A stretch of DNA of 64,000 nt, from NCBI GenBank assembly GCA_015295805.1, contig DVEF01000089.1, positions 1 through 64,000 of the forward strand, given 5' to 3'. Positions 57,829-64,000 of this stretch are shown here, in pieces. The translations under genes and the position numbers were made by a program. The notes beneath the pieces were generated by a model. The model saw only the letters and a list, made by a program, of their open reading frames with translations, was not told the origin of the DNA and ran no database searches. Position 1 is the first letter of the stretch. The number at the start of each line of letters is the position of its first letter. The DNA is from Geminocystis sp. M7585_C2015_104 (GTDB lineage Bacteria; Cyanobacteriota; Cyanobacteriia; Cyanobacteriales; Cyanobacteriaceae).

Positions 57829-59094
57829 ATGAAAGCTAAAACTATGTCTCACCCTGTTGTATTGGACAAGAGCCTAGTGAATCCAGAAATTGTAGACAAC
57901 TTCTATGATTTTCTCGTTTTCCCCCTGGAAACAGCCAAGACAGTAGAGGATTTTTGTCGCGCCTGTTTAGAAGTAATCATTCAAAGAGTAGCAGTCAGGG
58001 TTTTTATTGTTTTCCGAGTAGAAGAAGGGGATAACATTGTCCGGGAATATGAATTTTATCCCGGGGAAAAGCCTAATATCGTTTCAATTTATAGTACTCT
58101 TAAACAAGAAATTCCAGCCAATCAAAACTATGAACAATCCCTCTGTTGGGTCAAAGGGGGTGGCGTTTATCTATTTCCTCTGATTTTTAAAAACCAACTG
58201 CTGGGCTATGTATATCTAGAGACAGAAAAAGGGGAAAAAGTGGGCAGTTATTCCCTTAAATTTTTGTCAGGTATATTCAAATTTATCTCCCTATACCTAT
58301 ATCAGGATCGACTAGAGAAGAAGGAGAAGCAACTGGAGGAAAGGGAGAAAACATTGGAGTCTAATTTACGGAAACAGAGCGAATATTTATCCTACATGAA
58401 TCATGAGTTGAGGACACCCCTAGCAGCAGTAATAGGTTTTTCAAAAATGCTGCAACAGAGGATTTATGGAGATTTAAACCCAAAACAAGCTCAATACGTA
58501 GACGCAATATACCAATCAGCCACCTACCTGTTGGAGTTAATCAGTGACTTATTGGACTTGTCTAAGATTGAGGCGAAAAAAGAGGAATTATTCCTAGAAA
58601 AAATCTTGGTAAGAGAGTTGTGCGAGGCGAGTTTATCCCTGGTAAAAACCAAGGCAGAGGAACAAAATCTGGAGTTAAAATTAGAGATAGATGAAGACAT
58701 AGTATACTGTGAGGGAGATCAACGCCGTCTGAAACAGATACTAGTAAATCTACTGTCCAATGCGGTAAAATTCACGGAAGAGGGCTCAGTAACCCTAAGG
58801 GTAACCAGGGAGGGGGATTGGCTGTTGTTTAAGGTAATAGACACGGGGATTGGCATAGACGAGGAGTCACAAAAAAAATTGTTTCAGCCTTTTGTGCAGT
58901 TAAAGACACCCCTTCATAAGAAACATAGAGGGAGTGGTTTGGGATTAGTTATTTCCCGGGGGTTGGCGAGACTACATGGGGGGGATATTACTCTTATCTC
59001 AGAGGAGGGAAAGGGGAGTTGTTTTACCGTTTGGTTACCTTTAAATCCCCAAGAGAATTCCCAAAAACAGGAGAAACAAGACAATGACTATTAG
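57829..59094 (+). CDS. GAF-type sensor histidine kinase
   Basis: 421 residues without membrane segments. A GAF-like sensor (about 20-165), a coiled-coil (about 170-190), HisKA with phosphoacceptor His192 ([16 protein letters not shown]), and the ATPase domain: [33 protein letters not shown]. No receiver domain and no adjacent response regulator gene, so its partner is unknown. The end overlaps pdxA by 11 bp; the ABC permease precedes by 14 bp, so permease, kinase and pdxA likely form one transcript. Confidence 0.9.
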   Translation: MKAKTMSHPVVLDKSLVNPEIVDNFYDFLVFPLETAKTVEDFCRACLEVIIQRVAVRVFIVFRVEEGDNIVREYEFYPGEKPNIVSIYSTLKQEIPANQNYEQSLCWVKGGGVYLFPLIFKNQLLGYVYLETEKGEKVGSYSLKFLSGIFKFISLYLYQDRLEKKEKQLEEREKTLESNLRKQSEYLSYMNHELRTPLAAVIGFSKMLQQRIYGDLNPKQAQYVDAIYQSATYLLELISDLLDLSKIEAKKEELFLEKILVRELCEASLSLVKTKAEEQNLELKLEIDEDIVYCEGDQRRLKQILVNLLSNAVKFTEEGSVTLRVTREGDWLLFKVIDTGIGIDEESQKKLFQPFVQLKTPLHKKHRGSGLGLVISRGLARLHGGDITLISEEGKGSCFTVWLPLNPQENSQKQEKQDNDY

Positions 59095-60118
59095 ACTGGC
59101 AGTGACAATGGGGGATGTAGCAGGGATAGGGGGAGAGGTGATTTTAAAAGCCTTAGGGAAGCTGACAATACCATCTGATGTCCAGATTACTATAATTGGG
59201 TCTAAGGCCTGCCTAAGGAAGACTTATACTCATCTGCAGAGTATTATCGATGCCCCACTGGCAAACCCAGATTGTCTGGAGGTGTTGGATATAGATTGCC
59301 CCTATGATTTTATCTGGGGAGAGGGAAGCAAGGCAACGGGAAGAGCAAGTTTTCTTTACCTGAAAGAGGCTATTGAGTTGACGAGAAAGGGGGAATTTGA
59401 CGGGATTGTAACAGCACCTATTGCTAAGTATTGGTGGCAGGAGGCGGGTATAAATTATCCAGGACAAACAGAGGTATTGGGGGAGATGGCTGGGGTGGGA
59501 AAATACGGAATGATGTTTGTGGCTAAATCTCCCTACACCGGCTGGATTTTACGCACTCTTTTAGCCACCACCCATATTCCCCTAAAAATGGTAGCTGATA
59601 CCCTCACGCCGCAGTTAATGGATGAAAAACTGTCTTTACTGGTGGAAAGCCTGGAGAAGGATTTTAATGTAAGTAACCCCCATATTGCCGTTGCCGGTTT
59701 GAATCCTCATAGTGGGGAGGATGGGAAAATAGGGTGGGAGGAAAAACAATGGCTTTCCGACTGGCTAGAAAAGGCAAAAGCCCAATATCCCCATGTGGTT
59801 TTTTCCGGCTTAATCCCTCCTGACACCATGTGGGTGAAACCTACACAGGCATGGTTTCTGGATGGTAGCATTGCCACCCCTTCTGCCTTCCTGGCATTGT
59901 ATCATGATCAGGGTTTAATTCCCGTCAAGGCTATGGCCTTCTTTGAGGCGGTAAACACTACAATAGGATTACCGTTTGTAAGAACCTCACCAGATCATGG
60001 TACAGCCTTTGACATTGCGGGGAAAGGGATAGCAGAGGCAAAAAGCATGATAGCCGCCATAGAATGGGCGCTAGAATTATGTCGTAATCGAAAAAAATTA
60101 CAGGTCAAAGGCGGTTGA
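59084..60118 (+). CDS. pdxA: 4-hydroxythreonine-4-phosphate dehydrogenase
   Basis: Oxidises 4-phosphohydroxy-threonine in pyridoxal-5-phosphate synthesis. 344 residues: [11 protein letters not shown] at the start, the cluster [11 protein letters not shown] (about 105-115), TEVLGEMAG, metal-site His in [13 protein letters not shown], and the C-terminal [15 protein letters not shown] with another metal His and Asp. Its last 14 bases overlap ktrA on the other strand, and its start lies within the histidine kinase gene. Confidence 0.95.
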   Translation: MTIRLAVTMGDVAGIGGEVILKALGKLTIPSDVQITIIGSKACLRKTYTHLQSIIDAPLANPDCLEVLDIDCPYDFIWGEGSKATGRASFLYLKEAIELTRKGEFDGIVTAPIAKYWWQEAGINYPGQTEVLGEMAGVGKYGMMFVAKSPYTGWILRTLLATTHIPLKMVADTLTPQLMDEKLSLLVESLEKDFNVSNPHIAVAGLNPHSGEDGKIGWEEKQWLSDWLEKAKAQYPHVVFSGLIPPDTMWVKPTQAWFLDGSIATPSAFLALYHDQGLIPVKAMAFFEAVNTTIGLPFVRTSPDHGTAFDIAGKGIAEAKSMIAAIEWALELCRNRKKLQVKGG

Positions 60119-60839
60119 TGTCCTTATTGGAGCCAATAACTACCATATAATGGCCTTTGGTAAGGACATATTGAGGGGGGGGGTTGATAGTGAGTTTTTC
60201 TTCATTGCCTACTGCCAAAACATTTAACCCATAACGGGTGCGTAATTTAATCTCAGCCAGGGTTTTGCCGTCAAATTCTTCTGGCACTTGGATTTCTACT
60301 ATACTATGATCTGGGTCTAGTTCAAATCGGTCTAAAATGCCCGGTTTAGTGAGGGTATAAGCCAATTCCCTACCGGCGTCGTATTCGGGGTATACTACCA
60401 AGTCAGCACCCACTTTTTTAAGGAGTTTGCCATGGGTTTCGGATGACGCCTTAGCCACCACATATTTTACCCCCCCTTCTTTGAGATTAAGGGTAGTAAC
60501 GATGCTTTCTTCCAGATAGTTACCGATGGCGACAATAACGGTGTCTAATTCAAAAATGCCAGCTTCCTTGAGGGCGCTAACTTCTGTAGAATCTAAACGG
60601 ATGGCACTAGTAGCAATTTTATCTGTTAAGGCTTGGGCAACTAGTTTTTCCTCCACATCGGCGCCCAAAACCTCATAACCCATATTGTAGAGGGTTTGAC
60701 AGACTGCCCTCCCAAATCTGCCTAAGCCGATAACGGCAAATTGACGGGTGTCTTTTCTGAGGTTTTGGAGAAACTTTATCCCCCCCAAATCTAGGTTAAA
60801 AAAGCTTTTGGGGTGAGCAGGATTATTTTTGTCCACCAT
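60105..60839 (-). CDS. ktrA: KtrA-type K+ channel regulatory subunit (RCK)
   Basis: 244 residues. The RCK-N nucleotide-binding domain ([15 protein letters not shown] at about 37-51, GADVEEKLV acidic end, [13 protein letters not shown]) and the RCK-C domain (about 165-244, [20 protein letters not shown]) are complete. As a ring it gates the membrane subunit KtrB in response to ATP/ADP. It is downstream of ktrB, 6 bp between them on the minus strand. Confidence 0.92.
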   Translation of the reverse strand: MVDKNNPAHPKSFFNLDLGGIKFLQNLRKDTRQFAVIGLGRFGRAVCQTLYNMGYEVLGADVEEKLVAQALTDKIATSAIRLDSTEVSALKEAGIFELDTVIVAIGNYLEESIVTTLNLKEGGVKYVVAKASSETHGKLLKKVGADLVVYPEYDAGRELAYTLTKPGILDRFELDPDHSIVEIQVPEEFDGKTLAEIKLRTRYGLNVLAVGNEEKLTINPPPQYVLTKGHYMVVIGSNKDINRL

Positions 60840-60845
60840 GGTAGT

Positions 60846-62180
60846 TTAACCTACTAATAGATTTTCTTGGGGATACTCGATGCGACTTGGACGAGTTTCA
60901 CCAATGATAGCCGCCATAAACAGTAAAACTCCTACTCGTCCTAGATACATGGTAAATATTAGAGCCATTTTTGCCAACTGGGGCAACTGAGGGGTAATTC
61001 CCGTAGACAATCCCACAGTGGCAAAGGCGGAGACTACTTCAAATAGAATTGCCAGGAATTCGTGTTTCCCATCCAGAAGGGATATAATGAGGGTTATAAC
61101 CACCACTGTCATGGCAGAACCGAAGACCACTGCCATTGCCTTTAAAATTAGGGATACGGGCACTTCTCTTTTAAACATTATTACCTGTTCTTGTCCTTGT
61201 AGTACCGCCTTTGTACTGCTGTATAGAATTCTAATAGTTGTAGTTTTGATTCCTCCACCCGTACCACTGGGGCTAGCGCCAATAAACATCAAACAGATAG
61301 TAACAAACAAGCCGGAAGAAGTCATGGCGGCTATGTCGATGGAGTTAAACCCGGCAGTGCGACTGGTGACCGATTGGAACCAGGCTAGCATAATTTGTTC
61401 CTTAAAAGGGTGTGGGGCTAGGGTAGAAGGGTTGTTGACTTCTGTCAAATAGACGGCGATGGTGCCCAACACCAATAGCACTGCCGTAGTACTGGTTACT
61501 ACCTTAAAATTGAGGGAAAATTCATGGACGGGTTTATTGTTGCGGAGGATGTCTACTAGCCAGAAACAGACTTCGATGATTACCTGATAACCTATACCCC
61601 CTAAGATTATCAGACTGGTGATAATCAGATTAACTGGCAGGGAAGTCTGGTATCTCATGAGGCTGTCGGGGAAGAGACTAAAGCCGGCGTTATTCCAGGC
61701 GCTTACAGAATGGAATACAGCCAGCCATATTCCCCGAAATAGGCCATAGTCTGCGGCAAAGGTGGGAAAAAGGAGGATGGTGGCCACCAATTCCAAGATG
61801 AAGGTGGTGACAATGATAGATATCACCAGATTGCGGCTGCCTTGAAGAAAGGGACGGTCAAAGGACTCTTTTATGGCTATTTTTTGTCTAAAATCGAACT
61901 TTTTGCCAATTAAGAGTATTAAAAAAGTGGTGGTGGTCATGTAGCCCAATCCCCCTATTTGGATCAACAGGAGGATTACCAACTCCCCCAAGAAGGAAAA
62001 ATAAGTGCCAGTGTCTGTTACTGTCAAGCCGGTTACACATACTGCGGAGGTGGAGGTGAAAAGAGCCGTCAGCAAATCCCCCCACTCTCCTGTTTCCGTA
62101 CACCAAGGGAGGGTTAGCAGAAAGGTGCCAATGGCAATGACGGCTACGAAGCCAAGACAAATACTTCGGGCTATTGTCAT
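60846..62180 (-). CDS. ktrB: KtrB-type K+ uptake membrane subunit
   Basis: 444 residues with about ten hydrophobic segments in four pore-loop repeats typical of TrkH/KtrB: TSAVCVTGLTVTDTG (first selectivity loop with the conserved Gly), SAWNNAGFSLFPD, SRTAGFNSIDIAAM and SAFATVGLSTGIT. Sodium-dependent potassium uptake for osmotic adaptation is established for Synechocystis KtrB. It begins in the ATGA overlap of the preceding gene and is followed by ktrA. Confidence 0.93.
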   Translation of the reverse strand: MTIARSICLGFVAVIAIGTFLLTLPWCTETGEWGDLLTALFTSTSAVCVTGLTVTDTGTYFSFLGELVILLLIQIGGLGYMTTTTFLILLIGKKFDFRQKIAIKESFDRPFLQGSRNLVISIIVTTFILELVATILLFPTFAADYGLFRGIWLAVFHSVSAWNNAGFSLFPDSLMRYQTSLPVNLIITSLIILGGIGYQVIIEVCFWLVDILRNNKPVHEFSLNFKVVTSTTAVLLVLGTIAVYLTEVNNPSTLAPHPFKEQIMLAWFQSVTSRTAGFNSIDIAAMTSSGLFVTICLMFIGASPSGTGGGIKTTTIRILYSSTKAVLQGQEQVIMFKREVPVSLILKAMAVVFGSAMTVVVITLIISLLDGKHEFLAILFEVVSAFATVGLSTGITPQLPQLAKMALIFTMYLGRVGVLLFMAAIIGETRPSRIEYPQENLLVG

Positions 62181-63121
62181 TGTGAGGATAAGGCTTTTAA
62201 TACGGCTTGGTGTATGCTACCGCAGGAGGCAACTATACCTCGATTATTAATCATCTTAGGGGAGGAGAAGAAATCAAGGGGTTTGCCAAACATGTCCGTG
62301 ACAATCCCACCAGCTTGTTCCACAATGATAGCACCTGCGGCATGATCCCAAATATTCTCCCGGTAGTCTGGATATTTGGGGGAAGGGAGACGGAGATACA
62401 AGGCTGCCCTTCCGGAAGCCACAATGCCGTATTTGGCCTGGGAGTCTACTTTTAGGGAGGGGTTAGTAATACCTACTGCCCTAGCAATGGCATTTTGTCT
62501 TTCTGAGTCGCCGTGACTGGATTCTACACTTTCCACCAGGCGGAAATACTCCCCCGTTTGACTGTCAACCACTTGTAGTCTAACAGCCTCTTCTCCCGTC
62601 AGGGGCATCCTATAACTCCCTTCATCCCTTACAGCCACAAACAGGGTGCCATCCCACAAGGCGGGACATCCTAATATTCCTAATTTTACCTCTCCCCCTT
62701 CAATCAGTGCCAAGGCGATAGCATATTGGTCTTGACGGAGGAATCCCTTTGTGCCATCAATGGGATCTAGGGTCCAAAAACGCTCCCCCACAGTGCCATT
62801 GCCGTAGTCAATCCAGTCTAACACCTCGTCAGCGGTAGCAGAGGGGATAATCTCTTGCACGTATCTAGTCACCTGGCTAAGAATCTCAGTGGCTCCTGGT
62901 TGACGTAGCTGCTGGGCACATTCTTCTGCTACAATGGGGTCATCGGGAAAGGCCTCTCTTATGGCTTTACATATGATGGCTTGTGAGCCGAAATCTGCTA
63001 CGGTCACTGGGCTTTTGTCTTCTTTTGCCAAGGCTGGTGGTATAGCTGCCCTAACCTTCTCGCACAGTCGGGAGGCTTGACGCACTGCGGCGATGGCAAT
63101 TTCTTTTTCTTTCTGGTACAT
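62177..63121 (-). CDS. 3'(2'),5'-bisphosphate nucleotidase / inositol monophosphatase family
   Basis: 314 residues. The family signature is complete: VTVADFGSQAII, PDDPIVAEECAQQ (metal Glu), FWTLDPIDGTKGF (the DPIDGT motif, residues about 120-126) and IWDHAAGAIIVEQAGG with the last metal Asp. Such enzymes remove the 3'-phosphate of PAP from sulphate assimilation (CysQ, HAL2); HAL2-like enzymes also respond to sodium. Its stop overlaps ktrB by four bases, so it may head the ktr operon. Confidence 0.88.
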   Translation of the reverse strand: MYQKEKEIAIAAVRQASRLCEKVRAAIPPALAKEDKSPVTVADFGSQAIICKAIREAFPDDPIVAEECAQQLRQPGATEILSQVTRYVQEIIPSATADEVLDWIDYGNGTVGERFWTLDPIDGTKGFLRQDQYAIALALIEGGEVKLGILGCPALWDGTLFVAVRDEGSYRMPLTGEEAVRLQVVDSQTGEYFRLVESVESSHGDSERQNAIARAVGITNPSLKVDSQAKYGIVASGRAALYLRLPSPKYPDYRENIWDHAAGAIIVEQAGGIVTDMFGKPLDFFSSPKMINNRGIVASCGSIHQAVLKALSSQ

Positions 63122-63233
63122 ATAAAGACGGGAAATGGTCTCCAGGGCATAAGATTTTATCGATTATTGGAATTTTATAGCAGAAAGGTCATGATATAAT
63201 CTGACAGGGAAAGAGGCAGTGGATGAGAAGTTG

Positions 63234-64000
63234 ATGTCAGAGGTTACAGAGGCGGTTAGAAGACTTTATAACACATATCCCTTCCCACCAGATCCCCTAT
63301 TAGACGAACCCCCTGCTGGTTATAATTGGCGTTGGCACTATCAGGCGGCTTATAATTTCTGTACTGGCATCAAGCCCAAAAAAAGGGAGAAAATTCGCAT
63401 TTTAGATGCGGGTTGTGGTACAGGTTCGGGGACAGAGTATTTAATACTACACAACCCCAAGGCTGACATAGTAGCAATAGATATTAGTGAGAAAGCCTTA
63501 GAGATTGCCCAAAGGCGACTAGAAAAGTCGGGAATTCTCAAGGAATTTCAGGGGAGTATTATCTTCAAACAGTTGCCTGTGGAGTCGGTTAGCCAGTTGG
63601 AGGGGGAGTTTGATTTTATCAACTGTGTTGGCGTATTACATCATTTACCCCAGCCGGAGGTTGGGTTAAAGGCATTAGCTTCAAAATTGGCTCCAGGTGG
63701 AATTTTCCATATTTTTGTGTATGGGGAGTTAGGCAGATGGGAAATCAGGTTGATGCAACAGGCCATTGCCCTGTTAAATGATAAAAAAGACGACTACAAG
63801 GAGGGGGTAAGGATAGGGAGGAAAATATTTGCCGCCTTGCCGGAAAACAATCGTTTGGTGAGGAGGGAAAGGGAGCGTTGGGCGTGGGAAAATCAAAGGG
63901 ATGAGTGTTTTGCCGATATGTATGTCCACCCCCAAGAGATAGACTTTAACATCAATACCCTTTTTGATTTTATCAACAGCTCAGGTTTAGAATTTGTGGG
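63234..64000 (+). CDS. Class I SAM-dependent methyltransferase, truncated by the window edge
   Basis: The frame from ATG 63234 (the earlier ATG at 63223 meets a stop) runs to the end of the window without a stop: at least 255 residues. It opens SEVTEAVRRLYNTYPFPPDP and NWRWHYQAAYNFCTG, then the SAM motif ILDAGCGTGSG (about 56-66) and the post-motif LHHLPQPE and LAPGGIF. YNTYPFPP... and the later LVRRERERWAW match a cyanobacterial methyltransferase family of unknown substrate; the C-terminus is cut off. Confidence 0.85.
   Translation, partial: MSEVTEAVRRLYNTYPFPPDPLLDEPPAGYNWRWHYQAAYNFCTGIKPKKREKIRILDAGCGTGSGTEYLILHNPKADIVAIDISEKALEIAQRRLEKSGILKEFQGSIIFKQLPVESVSQLEGEFDFINCVGVLHHLPQPEVGLKALASKLAPGGIFHIFVYGELGRWEIRLMQQAIALLNDKKDDYKEGVRIGRKIFAALPENNRLVRRERERWAWENQRDECFADMYVHPQEIDFNINTLFDFINSSGLEFV

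Noticed and set aside
1-64000. tRNA, rRNA, tmRNA, 6S or Yfr RNA genes
   Set aside because: I looked for TpsiC-arm words and typical leaders in every intergenic gap and found nothing convincing; a covariance-model search would be decisive.
1-64000. HIP1 octamer GCGATCGC clusters
   Set aside because: None noticed by eye; only near misses such as GCGATCGT near 56618.

Overview
The window is a chromosomal segment of a cyanobacterium. It carries the cytochrome b6f subunit gene petN, the photosystem II assembly factor psb28, the carotenoid hydroxylase crtR, a CtaA-type copper ATPase, a Ycf33/DUF751 gene beside rbfA, and several protein families that are mostly cyanobacterial (DUF1350, DUF1997, DUF2079, PATAN, ComFB). 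No species is assigned. I did not notice the HIP1 octamer GCGATCGC. I recognised no rRNA, tRNA, other named RNA gene, CRISPR array, prophage or intact insertion sequence.

Layout. Positions 1-7645 are gene-poor: pheT (1665-4094) is the only intact gene and lies between long, decayed repeat tracts. These are a clean 43-bp tandem array (21-278), a degenerate family around CTAGTAGACAAGTATTG (about 380-1640), a cluster of palindromes (4113-4445), a second degenerate family (about 4560-5870), a stop-ridden protein-like segment (about 6033-6400) and a third degenerate family around ATAGCCGGAAATGTGACAAA (about 6938-7635). From 7646 onward the gene density is normal. 7.6-13.0 kb: ureohydrolase, two GT-C type membrane proteins (with a decayed copy of one 3' end) and an RsuA/RluE pseudouridine synthase. 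13.0-20.0 kb: signalling-type proteins (pseudokinase-FGE fusion, ComFB, FHA, HTH-GrpE-like, receiver-less PATAN) plus ctaA. 20.0-31.0 kb: DUF751-rbfA, pyrC, DUF1350, metH, mnmE, a FGGY kinase, crtR, petN and a 45-codon gene directly behind petN. 31.0-43.3 kb: membrane-fusion protein, a nucleotidyltransferase with a defunct phosphomutase domain, a REC-PAS-PAS-GGDEF-EAL protein, a DUF2993/GerMN/phytase-like/cinA series, a MIF-like protein, and a ribbon-helix-helix gene with a palindrome over its promoter. 43.3-51 kb: inactive DinG-like helicase, psb28, lpd, an HD protein and mutS. 51-64 kb: a minus-strand run glgP-slipin-DUF1997-fmt-mutS, then an ABC-2 permease, histidine kinase, pdxA, ktrB-ktrA, a CysQ-like nucleotidase and a truncated methyltransferase gene.

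How the genes work together. Most encode housekeeping (translation, repair, one-carbon, pyrimidine, pyridoxal, glycogen and K+ metabolism) and photosynthesis. A recurring feature is enzyme folds that have lost catalytic residues: the kinase at 13.0 kb, the phosphomutase half at 32.5 kb, the EAL domain at 35.0 kb and the helicase at 43.3 kb. The GGDEF protein and the ComFB protein could be a producer and a receptor of c-di-GMP, which is inference. I see no defence island or obvious new multi-gene system. The most unexplained material is the repeat-dominated first 7.6 kb, the small gene fused in frame behind the petN stop, and the self-palindromic promoter at 42.52 kb.
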